Shown one piece after another: positions 1-7,819 of a stretch of DNA of 64,000 nt (position 1 is its first letter; the number at the start of each line of letters is the position of its first letter). Where the stretch lies: positions 24,357 through 88,356 of the forward strand of contig CAVXOL010000012.1 in NCBI GenBank assembly GCA_963763325.1, written 5' to 3'. The notes under the pieces were generated by a model. It saw nothing but the letters and a program-made list of their open reading frames with translations, was not told the DNA's origin and made no database searches. The stretch is from JBBECJ01 sp963763325 (GTDB taxonomy: Bacteria; Chloroflexota; Chloroflexia; Thermomicrobiales; CFX8). A program made the translations under genes and the position numbers.

Positions 1-294
1 CGGGGATTCGGAATCGTGCGTGACTACGCCGGGCACGGTGTCGGCCGCAAGATGCACGAAGAGCCGTCTGTACCGAACTATGGCCAGCCGGGCTCAGGTT
101 CGAAATTGCGAGTCGGGATGACCTTCGCGCTCGAGCCGATGCTCACGCTTGGTTCTCACGAGACGCGGGTTCTGCCGGACAACTGGACAGTCGTGACGGT
201 CGATGGTTTGGCGGCTGCGCACTACGAGCATACCGTCGCCATAACCGAGCACGGCCCGGAAATCTTGACCGCGGTGACTGCCAACGTGATATAA
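1..294 (+). CDS. map: Methionine aminopeptidase type I, C-terminal part (5' end outside window)
   Basis: The open frame enters from the left edge (first codons read R-G-F-G-I-V) and stops at 292-294. It removes the N-terminal methionine from new proteins using two metal ions. Visible family marks are the GHGVG segment with its metal-site histidine, the following H-E-x-P-x-V-P-N-Y-G, and the F-A-L-E-P segment carrying a metal-ligand glutamate. About 97 residues of roughly 250 are present. It is followed by infA, as is usual in the map-infA-rpmJ stretch of the alpha ribosomal operon. Confidence 0.95.
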   Translation, partial: RGFGIVRDYAGHGVGRKMHEEPSVPNYGQPGSGSKLRVGMTFALEPMLTLGSHETRVLPDNWTVVTVDGLAAAHYEHTVAITEHGPEILTAVTANVI

Positions 295-352
295 TCGGTG
301 ATTGTCGCGCAAGCATCGACTTGCGCTATTTGCGTGTGATGCTGGGGAGTCT

Positions 353-574
353 GTGCCAAAGAAGGACGTTATCGAAGTCGAGGGCAAAGTGACCGAGCCG
401 CTTCCAAACGCGATGTTTCGTGTTGAGTTGGACAACGGCCACGAGGTTCTCGCCCATATTTCCGGCAAGTTGCGGATGAACTTCATCCGAATCCTGCCGG
501 GTGATCGTGTCAGAGTTGAGCTCTCGCCGTATGACCTGACACGCGGACGGATCACGTATCGGCTGCGGACGTAG
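353..574 (+). CDS. infA: Translation initiation factor IF-1
   Basis: A 73-residue single OB-fold protein that binds the 30S A site during initiation. The sequence starts M-P-K-K-D-V-I-E-V-E-G-K-V and contains the typical G-H-E-V-L-A-H-I-S-G-K-L-R-M-N-F-I-R stretch; family length is about 72. I place the start at the GTG at 353 because GGGGAG lies 5 to 10 bases upstream and the product then matches the family N-terminus; the frame stays open upstream to 302 but that extension is not IF-1-like. Confidence 0.96.
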   Translation: MPKKDVIEVEGKVTEPLPNAMFRVELDNGHEVLAHISGKLRMNFIRILPGDRVRVELSPYDLTRGRITYRLRT

Positions 575-673
575 CGTCCGATCCGGGGTCGGTGGTCAGG
601 ATTCTGCTGGCGTTTATCGCAGTGCCAACGATGTGGCGTCATTGCCAGCGGCGGGGATGGGATTGAGGACGAC

Positions 674-787
674 ATGAAGGTTTCTGCATCAGTCAAGGTG
701 CGCTGTGAGCGGTGTAAGGTGATTCGGCGGCGCGGCGTGGTTCGCGTCATTTGCTCGAACCCGAAGCACAAGCAGCGGCAGGGCTAA
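674..787 (+). CDS. rpmJ: Ribosomal protein bL36
   Basis: A 37-residue ORF beginning M-K-V-S-A-S-V-K and ending K-H-K-Q-R-Q-G. It carries the zinc-binding set of the C+ form of L36: C-x2-C (E-R-C-K region), then C and H in I-C-S-N-P-K-H. It sits between infA and rpsM exactly as in most bacteria. The GGACGAC just upstream is only a modest ribosome binding site. Too short for most ORF callers but unmistakable. Confidence 0.95.
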   Translation: MKVSASVKVRCERCKVIRRRGVVRVICSNPKHKQRQG

Positions 788-811
788 GCCCGGAGGGCGA
801 GGAGTACTTCT

Positions 812-1189
812 ATGGCACGTATCGCGGGTGTAGACATTCCACGTGAGAAGCGCGTCGAGTATGCGCTTCCGTACATCTACGGGATCGGTCTGACGACCAG
901 CCAGAAGATTCTGGAACGGACGGGGATTGACCCGAGCACCCGCGTCCGTGATCTGACTGACGACGAGGTTGGACGCCTTCGCGACATCATCGAGAAGGAG
1001 ATGCGCGTCGAGGGTGACCTACGCCGAGAGATCGCGCTCAATATCAAGCGCCTGATCGACATCGGTTCCTACCGCGGCCTTCGTCACCGACGCGGTATGC
1101 CGTTGCGCGGTCAGCGGACCAAGACAAACGCTCGGACCCGTCGTGGTCCGAAGCGCGCGATCGGCCTCAAGAAGAAGGCCACTCGATAG
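812..1189 (+). CDS. rpsM: Ribosomal protein uS13
   Basis: 125 residues, a head protein of the 30S subunit contacting the 50S subunit and P-site tRNA. It starts M-A-R-I-A-G-V-D-I-P and has the helix-hairpin-helix region (Y-I-Y-G-I-G), R-G-L-R-H-R-R-G-M-P-L-R-G-Q-R-T-K-T-N-A-R-T and a basic lysine-rich tail. Length and order (rpmJ-rpsM-rpsK-rpsD-rpoA-rplQ) are standard. GGCGAGGAG precedes the ATG. Confidence 0.97.
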   Translation: MARIAGVDIPREKRVEYALPYIYGIGLTTSQKILERTGIDPSTRVRDLTDDEVGRLRDIIEKEMRVEGDLRREIALNIKRLIDIGSYRGLRHRRGMPLRGQRTKTNARTRRGPKRAIGLKKKATR

Positions 1190-1337
1190 ATATTGACGTA
1201 TTCGCCGACCACGTTGTCTTGTTGTCTGCCGGGTATCCTCCCCGGCGCGGCTCAGCCAGCAAGACGCGCTCGGAACGGCACCATCGTAGTAATGAACAAC
1301 GGACACTGGTAGTCGGGGTACAGGAGGAAGCAGCAGC

Positions 1338-1748
1338 ATGGCGGATCGACGACGAGGTGCGGCGCGCGGCAAGGCGCGTGTCCGAAGGCGCGATCGAAAG
1401 AATATCCCGCGCGGGAAAGCCTTCATCTCATCCACATTTAACAATACGATTGTCAACCTGACCGATCCCGCCGGTAACACGATCGCCTGGGCAAGCGCCG
1501 GTGCGTCGGGTTTCAAGGGATCGCGCAAGAGCACCCCGTACGCCGCACAGGTGACGGCTGAGAGCGCCGCCCGTAAGGCGATGGAGCACGGTCTGCGCCA
1601 GGTCGAGGTCTTCGTCAAGGGGCCGGGTGCCGGTCGCGAGATGGCGATTCGAGCGCTTGCCGCCAGCGGTGTCCAGGTGCTCGCCATCAACGACGTGACG
1701 CCGATTCCGCACAACGGCTGCCGCCCACCAAAGCGCCGCCGCGTCTAG
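1338..1748 (+). CDS. rpsK: Ribosomal protein uS11
   Basis: 136 residues. The basic N-terminal extension is followed by the conserved core (I-S-S-T-F-N-N-T-I-V, then S-A-G-A-S-G-F-K-G-S-R-K) and the C-terminal D-V-T-P-I-P-H-N-G-C-R-P-P-K-R-R-R-V. S11 forms part of the 30S platform near the E site. AGGAGG lies 8 to 16 bases before the ATG. The gap of about 150 bases after rpsM is longer than elsewhere in the operon and holds no recognisable gene. Confidence 0.97.
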   Translation: MADRRRGAARGKARVRRRDRKNIPRGKAFISSTFNNTIVNLTDPAGNTIAWASAGASGFKGSRKSTPYAAQVTAESAARKAMEHGLRQVEVFVKGPGAGREMAIRALAASGVQVLAINDVTPIPHNGCRPPKRRRV

Positions 1749-1859
1749 CCGTTCATTCATGTTGCTGGCACTCCGTGGGAGTGCTGCGTCTCTGCATCAA
1801 CGACGGTCTGCTGGCATCGCGAGAGCCGCGCGGCAGGCTGAGGAGGGTAAGCAAGGTTC

Positions 1860-2504
1860 ATGGCGAGGTATACGGGTCCCGTTTGCCGGCTCTGCCGCCG
1901 CGAAGGGATGAAGCTTTACTTGAAGGGTGAGCGCTGCCTCGGGCCGAAGTGCCCGATCGTCCAGCGCAACCCGCAGCGCAATTTTCCGCCAGGCATGCAC
2001 GGCCAGAAGCGCACGCGCCGTCCGTCGGAGTATGGCCTCCAGTGGCGCGAGAAGCAGAAGGTGCGTCGGTTCTACGGCGTCATGGAGAAGCAGTTCAGCA
2101 AGCATTTCGAAGACGCCACCCGCCAGCCTGGCGTGACCGGCGAGAATCTGCTGCGCATCCTCGAGATGCGGCTGGACAATGTCGTCTATCGTCTCGGCTT
2201 CGCCGATTCGCGTAAGCAGGCGCGCCAGATCGTGCGGCACGGCCACTTCTACGTCAATGGACGCAAGACGGACATTCCTTCGTACCAGACACGCCCAGGC
2301 GACGAGATCTCTGTCCGGCCGCAAAGCCGCGACAAGGAATATTTCAAGGTCGTTGCCGAGGTGCTTCGTACGCGTCAGGTACCGGGTTGGCTAACGATGG
2401 ACCCGGTTGCAATGTCTGGACGGGTCGTCACACCACCGACGCGTGACCAGATCGACATGCCGCCGATCAACGAACAGTTGGTCATCGAGTTCTATAGCCG
2501 GTAG
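1860..2504 (+). CDS. rpsD: Ribosomal protein uS4, zinc-binding form
   Basis: 214 residues, a primary 16S rRNA binding protein and 30S assembly initiator. The N-terminus has a four-cysteine set (C-R-L-C, then C-L-G-P-K-C about 14 residues on), the zinc-binding variant that many other bacteria have lost. The S4 RNA-binding domain is in the middle (L-D-N-V-V-Y-R-L-G-F, then R-Q-I-V-R-H-G-H-F-Y-V-N-G), and the end reads V-I-E-F-Y-S-R. A good GAGGAGGGTAAG precedes the start. Confidence 0.97.
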   Translation: MARYTGPVCRLCRREGMKLYLKGERCLGPKCPIVQRNPQRNFPPGMHGQKRTRRPSEYGLQWREKQKVRRFYGVMEKQFSKHFEDATRQPGVTGENLLRILEMRLDNVVYRLGFADSRKQARQIVRHGHFYVNGRKTDIPSYQTRPGDEISVRPQSRDKEYFKVVAEVLRTRQVPGWLTMDPVAMSGRVVTPPTRDQIDMPPINEQLVIEFYSR

Positions 2505-2597
2505 GTGCCATACCACTAGCAATCGAACCAAAATGGCACGGCGCTGCCAGTTGCATCGGATAGGTGCGCAACGGCTACTCGGAGGAGGCGGATCAGC

Positions 2598-3611
2598 TTG
2601 CAGGAACTAGCACAATTCAAGGTCGACCTTACAACCAGCGGGCACAACTACGGGCGGTTCACCATCGAGCCACTCGAGCCGGGTTACGGCATCACGATGG
2701 GCAACTCGCTCCGCCGTATCCTGTTGCGCTCGCTTCCGGGTGCGGCGATTGTCCGGGCGCGGATCGCAGATGTCTGGCATGAGTTCTCGACGATCGAGGG
2801 CGTCCGCGAGGATGTCACCGAAATTGTCCTGAATCTCAAGCGCATCCGTATCCGCTCAATCGGTCCGCTCCATGAAACGCGCGCCCACCTCTACCACGAA
2901 GGTAAGGGTGTTGTGACGGCTGGAGATATCGACTGGCCATCGGACATCGAAGTTGTCAATCCGGAACTGGTGATCGCATCGGTCGACGGTGACAACGCAA
3001 CCATCGAGATGGATCTTGTCGTGGCTGCCGGGCGTGGATATCTGCCTGCAGAAGCGCAGGAGTCGTTTGCAATCGGCGAGATCCCGCTCGACGCGCTATT
3101 CACGCCGATCGAGAAGGTCAATTACGTTGTTGAACACACCCGCGTCGGACAGATGACTGACTTCGACCGGCTGATCATCGAGATTCAGACGGACGGGACA
3201 ATTGAGCCGGAAGATGCGTTGTCACAGGCCGCGAACATTCTGGTCGAGTATGCGCAGAAGATTGCCGGCTTCAATCGTGACGATGGCGTCGGAATCGAAG
3301 AGGCAACCCGCGCACCGTCTGAGGCGGATGCACGGGCGCTGGCGGACCTCGGATTGTCGCCGCGTGTGCTCAACGCACTGCGTAGCCGCCAGATCGAACG
3401 CGTCGGTCAGGTGATGACGATGGAGCGCGATCAGTTGCTCTCGATCCGCAACTTCGGCCCACGCTCACTGCGTGAGTTGACGGATGCATTGACAGCACAT
3501 GGCTACGACATCCCTGCGACTCTGATCGGAGCGGGTGGCGGCGAGGGCGACGATACTGACGCCGGCGACATCGAAGCCGGACATGAGTTGGAAGAGGAGT
3601 TGAGCTCGTGA
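2598..3611 (+). CDS. rpoA: DNA-directed RNA polymerase subunit alpha
   Basis: 337 residues, the platform for RNA polymerase assembly. The N-terminal domain is clear (G-Y-G-I-T-M-G-N-S-L-R-R-I-L-L, then E-F-S-T-I-E-G-V-R-E-D-V), and the C-terminal helix-hairpin-helix domain that binds UP elements and activators follows a linker at about residue 245 (L-G-L-S-P-R-V-L-N-A-L and I-R-N-F-G-P-R-S-L-R-E-L). The start is a TTG at 2598 chosen for the strong GGAGGAGG at 2581-2588. A long acidic tail follows the C-terminal domain. The stop overlaps the start of rplQ by four bases (GTGA). Confidence 0.97.
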   Translation: MQELAQFKVDLTTSGHNYGRFTIEPLEPGYGITMGNSLRRILLRSLPGAAIVRARIADVWHEFSTIEGVREDVTEIVLNLKRIRIRSIGPLHETRAHLYHEGKGVVTAGDIDWPSDIEVVNPELVIASVDGDNATIEMDLVVAAGRGYLPAEAQESFAIGEIPLDALFTPIEKVNYVVEHTRVGQMTDFDRLIIEIQTDGTIEPEDALSQAANILVEYAQKIAGFNRDDGVGIEEATRAPSEADARALADLGLSPRVLNALRSRQIERVGQVMTMERDQLLSIRNFGPRSLRELTDALTAHGYDIPATLIGAGGGEGDDTDAGDIEAGHELEEELSS

Positions 3612-3961
3612 GGCACCAGGTAGCGGGCAAGAAGTTCGGCCGAAATTCCGGCCAGCGGCGCGCCCTGTTCAAGGGCCTCGCCGTGTCGCTGATCCTGAAC
3701 GAGCGCATCACGACGACCGAGACGAAGGCAAAAACGATTCGTCCGATCGTCGAGAAGCTTGTGACGATGGCGCGAGAGGACACCGAGCATCACCGTCGGT
3801 TGGTGTTGTCACGGCTCGGCAGCGAGCTCGCCACCCAGAAGCTGTTCGAGGTCCTCGCGCCTCGCTACGATGGCCAGGGCGGCGGCTATACGCGGATCTA
3901 CAAGATCGGCGTTCGGCGCGGTGACGCGGCTCCGATCTCGATGATCGAGTTCGTCGAGTAA
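3608..3961 (+). CDS. rplQ: Ribosomal protein bL17
   Basis: 117 residues, starting at a GTG that shares bases with the rpoA stop codon, so translation is probably coupled. Family marks are M-R-H-Q-V-A-G-K-K-F-G-R, then R-A-L-F-K-G-L and the T-T-E-T-K-A-K region; L17 lies near the polypeptide exit tunnel. Standard neighbour of rpoA. Confidence 0.97.
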   Translation: MRHQVAGKKFGRNSGQRRALFKGLAVSLILNERITTTETKAKTIRPIVEKLVTMAREDTEHHRRLVLSRLGSELATQKLFEVLAPRYDGQGGGYTRIYKIGVRRGDAAPISMIEFVE

Positions 3962-3999
3962 GATCGGGGACGCGAGACAGTGGCGGAACGACCAGGCTC

Positions 4000-4821
4000 A
4001 TGCAGCGCGTGCGAATCACGCTCGGTTACGACGGAACCGACTTCTTCGGGTCCCAGTCGCAGCCGGGTCGTCGTACGGTCCAGCATGAGCTTGAGACGAT
4101 TCTCCGAAGGCTCTCGCCTCGAACGGGACGAACAGCCTTCGCCGGTCGCACCGATCGAGGCGTGCACGCTCTTGGCCAGGTCGTCTCGGCAGACGTGGTG
4201 TGGAGTGGGGCCGATGAGTCATTGCGAGACGCGCTCAACTCGCTCGCGCCGAGCGACATCTCGATCGTCGACGTCGCATCGGTCGCAGATACGTTTCACG
4301 CACGATTCGACGCTCAGTCACGCGAGTATCGCTACAGAATCGTCGTCAGTGACGTTCCGCCTGTCCTCCAGCGACGCTACGTGTGGTGGCGGCGGACTGC
4401 GATCGACGGTGAACGGTGTGCCAGTGCGTGTCGTCACTTCGTCGGAGAGCATGCGTTCGGGACTTTCGCCGGCAGTGGTCGCAGCCAGTCGCGCACTATG
4501 GACGAACTGGTCAGGCACATCAGCCGTTGTGACTGGATCGCGACAGGCGATGGCTGCCTCCACGAGCTTCGGGTCGTCGCCAACGGGTTCCTGCCGCAAA
4601 TGGTTAGAAACATCGTCGGCGCAGTTGTACAGATCGGCATCGGCCGGCAGGACCCGGAGTGGGTTGACGAGTTGATCGCGGCGAATGACAGGCGCGTCCT
4701 CGGCGACGCGGCACCGCCACAGGGGCTGGCCCTCTGGCGAGTTCGTTACGATGATGATGACGAGCGACGAGACGCAGAGTTCGCCGGGCAATGGCCGGGC
4801 GAGGGATACGGGGAAGAGTAA
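4000..4821 (+). CDS. truA: tRNA pseudouridine(38-40) synthase TruA
   Basis: 273 residues. It isomerises uridines 38 to 40 in the tRNA anticodon arm. The catalytic aspartate lies in F-A-G-R-T-D-R-G-V-H-A-L-G-Q; the N-terminal L-G-Y-D-G-T-D-F-F-G and C-terminal G-F-L-P-Q-M-V-R-N-I-V-G are also typical. Its TAA shares a base with the rplM ATG (TAATG), so it belongs to the same transcript; truA between rplQ and rplM is a common arrangement. The last 30 residues are acidic (D-D-D-D-E) and variable. Confidence 0.95.
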   Translation: MQRVRITLGYDGTDFFGSQSQPGRRTVQHELETILRRLSPRTGRTAFAGRTDRGVHALGQVVSADVVWSGADESLRDALNSLAPSDISIVDVASVADTFHARFDAQSREYRYRIVVSDVPPVLQRRYVWWRRTAIDGERCASACRHFVGEHAFGTFAGSGRSQSRTMDELVRHISRCDWIATGDGCLHELRVVANGFLPQMVRNIVGAVVQIGIGRQDPEWVDELIAANDRRVLGDAAPPQGLALWRVRYDDDDERRDAEFAGQWPGEGYGEE

Positions 4822-5276
4822 TGGCAGCAGTCAAGACATACGTTCCAAAGGCCACCGAGATCGAGCGTCGCTGGTATATCGTTGACGCCGAAGGACTGAC
4901 GCTTGGGCGTCTTGCGACGCAGATCGCAACCGTCATTCGCGGCAAGCACAAGCCGTCCTTCACGCCGAACCTGGACGTTGGTGACTATGTCATCGTCGTC
5001 AATGCCGAGAAAGTGCACGTCACCGGCAACAAGGAAGAGCAGAAGTTCTACTACCGGCATTCAGGCTACCCAGGTGGCTTCCGCTCAACCTCGCTGCGCG
5101 ATCAGCTGTCGAGGCACCCTGAGCGGGTCATCGAAACGGCCGTCAAAGGCATGCTCCCGCACACGAACCTTGGGCGTGATCAGCTCAAGAAGCTGAAGGT
5201 CTTCGCCGGGCCAAACCACCCGCATGCCGCGCAGCAGCCGACGCCGCTTGAGATTCGTGGCGCGTCACGCGCCTAG
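4821..5276 (+). CDS. rplM: Ribosomal protein uL13
   Basis: 151 residues, an early-assembling 50S protein. The start at 4821 overlaps the truA stop (TAATG) and gives the usual N-terminus (K-T-Y-V-P-K, W-Y-I-V-D-A-E-G-L-T-L-G-R-L-A-T). Later marks are G-D-Y-V-I-V-V-N-A and the H-S-G-Y-P-G-G region. An in-frame start 30 bases upstream exists but would only add ten non-conserved residues inside truA. Confidence 0.97.
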   Translation: MAAVKTYVPKATEIERRWYIVDAEGLTLGRLATQIATVIRGKHKPSFTPNLDVGDYVIVVNAEKVHVTGNKEEQKFYYRHSGYPGGFRSTSLRDQLSRHPERVIETAVKGMLPHTNLGRDQLKKLKVFAGPNHPHAAQQPTPLEIRGASRA

Positions 5277-5342
5277 CTTGATTCATCGAACCGCGTGACG
5301 CACGGCGACTGAGCCGGGGCACACGTTCAACTGGGAGAGGGT

Positions 5343-5753
5343 ATGAGCACAACACCTGCACAGCGTTACTTCTATGGTACCGGCCGTCGCAAATCGGCGG
5401 TCGCGCGTGTCCGGCTCTTTCCGGGCAACGGCGAGATCACCGTCAACGGCAAGACCTCTCGCGAATACTTCGGTGGTCGGGACTTGCATCAGCTCGTCAT
5501 TCAGCAACCGCTGCAACTGACCAACACGATGAGCCGTTTTCATATCGTCGTCAAGGTCGTTGGTGGTGGCTCCTCGGGCCAGGCCGGCGCCGTCCGCCAC
5601 GGCATCTCACGCGCCCTCAGCCGCGCCGATGAGGAAGAGTTTCGGCCAGTCCTCAAGAAGGCCGGCCTTCTGACGCGTGACGCGCGTGTCAAGGAGCGCA
5701 AGAAGGTTGGGCTCAAGCGCGCACGCAAGGCACCTCAGTACACCAAGCGCTAA
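5343..5753 (+). CDS. rpsI: Ribosomal protein uS9
   Basis: 136 residues. Contains Y-G-T-G-R-R-K-S-A-V-A-R-V near the N-terminus, the G-G-G-S-S-G-Q-A-G-A-V-R-H-G-I-S-R-A core and the invariant end P-Q-Y-T-K-R that reaches into the P site. Preceded by GGGAGAGGGT. Last gene of the ribosomal operon; a strong hairpin follows 26 bases later. Confidence 0.97.
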   Translation: MSTTPAQRYFYGTGRRKSAVARVRLFPGNGEITVNGKTSREYFGGRDLHQLVIQQPLQLTNTMSRFHIVVKVVGGGSSGQAGAVRHGISRALSRADEEEFRPVLKKAGLLTRDARVKERKKVGLKRARKAPQYTKR

Positions 5754-5778
5754 CGCGCGACAGCCGACAGCCTCGACT

Positions 5779-5804
5779 CAAGGGAGGGCAAGTGCTCTCC
5801 CTTG
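5779..5804 (+). terminator. Terminator hairpin closing the ribosomal operon
   Basis: An 11 bp stem (CAAGGGAGGGC with GCTCTCCCTTG, one G-U pair in RNA) around a four-base AAGT loop, 26 bases after the rpsI stop. The following run is TCGCTT, so the U-tract is weak. The next gene comes from the opposite strand (its stop is at 5838), so the hairpin may serve both. Confidence 0.75.
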
Positions 5805-5837
5805 TCGCTTACTCCAGATCATTCGCCTTTGAGCGCA

Positions 5838-6083
5838 TCAGGGCTTTCGGCGGCCGTACGCTTCTTCGAGGATCGCGTCAAGGTCCTCGTTGGTGAAGAG
5901 GTAGGTGCGGGCTTCCGACGACAGTCCGGCGGCGTGTTCCTGAATCACCTGCCCTTTGATCAGAAACCCCTCGCCGGTCTCGAGGATGGTGACATCCTTG
6001 AACTGGTTGGCGTCGATGTAGTTTCCGAGTGCCCGAAAGACATCCTCGTAGCGGAACCGGTAGCGGCCGGTCGCATCCAACAT
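5838..6083 (-). CDS. Small conserved-looking hypothetical protein
   Basis: 81 residues beginning M-L-D-A-T-G-R-Y-R-F-R-Y-E-D-V-F. I recognise no domain. The mixed alpha/beta pattern (K-D-V-T-I-L-E-T-G-E-G-F-L-I-K-G-Q-V-I) and an acidic C-terminal helix (N-E-D-L-D-A-I-L-E-E-A-Y-G) look like a real folded protein. I chose the ATG at 6083 because AGAGAGGA lies about 10 bases upstream; the frame is open to a TTG at 6167, which would add 28 residues and overlap the gene before it. Last gene of the minus-strand operon starting at 9186. Confidence 0.6.
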   Translation of the reverse strand: MLDATGRYRFRYEDVFRALGNYIDANQFKDVTILETGEGFLIKGQVIQEHAAGLSSEARTYLFTNEDLDAILEEAYGRRKP

Positions 6084-6123
6084 CAGCCCGAAATCCTCTC
6101 TGGCTCGTTGACTCCGGAAGAGG

Positions 6124-7047
6124 TCAACGCGACGTCGTGACAGGCGTCTTGGTAAAGACGCCCACAATCGCCCGCTCGACGGCGAGTTCTGTAGCGGTCA
6201 TCATACTGAGTGTTTGCGCGGGTGATGTCTCTCCGGGACGATGGGCGACGGCGAAGAACGTGTCACCGTCGAAGATCGTGTGTGACGGGACGACGCACCG
6301 TGCCAGGGCGCTATGTGCCGCAACGCAGCACCGTTGAAGCGAGTCACGATCGACAGCGGAGTCAATCAGAACGGCTCCAACCGTTGTGTTCTCGCCGGAC
6401 CGTTCTCGAGCAGCACCGGCAAGTACGATGTCGCGACCCGACCGATTGCTCCCCTCCGGATCGATCGATTGTGCAAGGTTACGTCCTGTCGCCGGGTCGA
6501 TAACGTCGCCGACGGCATTCAGCACGACGATTGCCGTGATGGTTGCCGCCTCCATCTCGACTGACGCGATGCCAATTCCTCCTGCGCTGGCGCCAGCACC
6601 GAGCTTTGCCACTGTCGCGCCCGTTCCAGCGCCAACCCGGCCAGCGAACGGTGATTCGACCTCTGTCGCACCGGCTGCGGCCACGTATCCGTCATCGGCA
6701 GTGGGCCAGACGCTGGAGCCTTGACCCAAATCGTAAATGACGGCGGCGGGAACGATCGGCACCGGAATCGTGCTTGTCGGAAATCCACGTCCCTGCTCGG
6801 CCAGGTAACGCATAACCCCATCGGCCGCAGCCAAACCAAACGCGCTGCCGCCCGTCAGGAGAATAGCGTCGGCTTGCCCCACGAGTCGCCCGGAGCCAAG
6901 CAAGGCAGTCTCTCGTGTACCCGGTGCTCCACCACGTATATCGACCGTTGCGGGAACGAGTCGGTCGAACAGGATCACGGTGCAGCCCGTCTGCGTCGTC
7001 TCGTCCGTGAAGTGACCGATTCGGAACCACGGCTCGCGTTCAGGCAT
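6124..7047 (-). CDS. Peptidase family S58 (DmpA/P1-like) protein
   Basis: 307 residues. The S58 family comprises self-processing N-terminal nucleophile aminopeptidases (DmpA, BapA) and related proteins. Visible marks are the early T-G-C-T-V-I-L segment, G-G-S-A-F-G-L-A-A-A-D-G-V-M (residues ~65-80), the E-N-T-T-V-G-A-V segment where processing and the new nucleophile lie in this family, and C-terminal P-S-H-T-I-F-D-G-D-T-F-F. The ATG at 7047 overlaps the upstream stop by eight bases; GTG (7053) and TTG (7071) starts in frame are possible. Substrate cannot be told from sequence. Confidence 0.85.
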   Translation of the reverse strand: MPEREPWFRIGHFTDETTQTGCTVILFDRLVPATVDIRGGAPGTRETALLGSGRLVGQADAILLTGGSAFGLAAADGVMRYLAEQGRGFPTSTIPVPIVPAAVIYDLGQGSSVWPTADDGYVAAAGATEVESPFAGRVGAGTGATVAKLGAGASAGGIGIASVEMEAATITAIVVLNAVGDVIDPATGRNLAQSIDPEGSNRSGRDIVLAGAARERSGENTTVGAVLIDSAVDRDSLQRCCVAAHSALARCVVPSHTIFDGDTFFAVAHRPGETSPAQTLSMMTATELAVERAIVGVFTKTPVTTSR

Positions 7048-7819
7048 CGACACGAAGCCCCGGCTTCGCAATCAATATTCGACCGCTGAAATGCTCTGCT
7101 GCTGTCCGCTCAACGATGTCGTCCGGACGCTCGCTCCAGAGGTGGGTGACAATGAGCGTGTGTGCCCCTGCTGCGGAGGCCAACCGTCCGGCGTCTTTGG
7201 GTGTCATGTGGCCGCGTACGTCCTCAGGCCGGTCGTCCTGCTGGTCCAACGTCGCCTCGGCGATGACGACCTCGACGCCCTCAACCGCCTTCATGAGCGG
7301 ATGAATGGACCCGGTGTCGCTGGAGTAGAAGAGTGTGCGGCTGTCCGACCCTTCAACCCTCATGGCGTAGCATGGGACATAGTGCTGCGTGAGTGCGAAT
7401 GCAATTCGCAGGTTCCCGATTGTCAACCCGGCATCAGGATCGTACTCCTGCAGGTCGAAGGCTGGGTCCCAGAACGACTCCTGAGGCTCCCCCTGACCGT
7501 CAAAGGCGTTGCCCAGCATGTCCATTCGCTCGCGTCCGCCCGGAGGCAGCCAGACAGGAATGCGCATCTTCGAGTTGCCGGGTCCATAGATCAGCCCGTA
7601 ACGATACGGCACGAGGTCGAGGATATGGTCCGAATGGCAATGCGAGATCACGATAGCGTCGAGTGTGGCGTAGTCAACATGCTTCCGCAACTCGAGAAGC
7701 GTATTCGGACCACAATCCAGCAAGACCGACGTCGTACCGTCCTGGACCAGGTAGGCGGAACAGCCTTGACCTGGATTTGGCCAGGCAGCGGAACCGCCGA
7801 GGACTGTAAGAGTCAGCAT
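7040..7819 (-). CDS. MBL-fold metallo-hydrolase (RNase Z-like)
   Basis: 259 residues. The metal-binding S-H-C-H-S-D-H motif lies at about residues 58-64, with later ligands at T-Q-H (~145), S-S-D-T-G and the C-terminal V-T-H-L-W. It starts L-T-V-L-G-G-S-A-A-W-P like the RNase Z/arylsulfatase-like branch (ElaC-type). Its ATG overlaps the stop of the upstream fusion gene (TGATG). The flexible arm of true tRNase Z is not evident, so I do not assign a tRNA-processing role; a phosphodiesterase-type activity is equally possible. Confidence 0.87.
   Translation of the reverse strand: MLTLTVLGGSAAWPNPGQGCSAYLVQDGTTSVLLDCGPNTLLELRKHVDYATLDAIVISHCHSDHILDLVPYRYGLIYGPGNSKMRIPVWLPPGGRERMDMLGNAFDGQGEPQESFWDPAFDLQEYDPDAGLTIGNLRIAFALTQHYVPCYAMRVEGSDSRTLFYSSDTGSIHPLMKAVEGVEVVIAEATLDQQDDRPEDVRGHMTPKDAGRLASAAGAHTLIVTHLWSERPDDIVERTAAEHFSGRILIAKPGLRVDA

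Noticed and set aside
94..771. Minus-strand 225-codon frame across map, infA and rpmJ
   Set aside because: Shadow of three secure translation genes; composition is Arg/Ser-rich.
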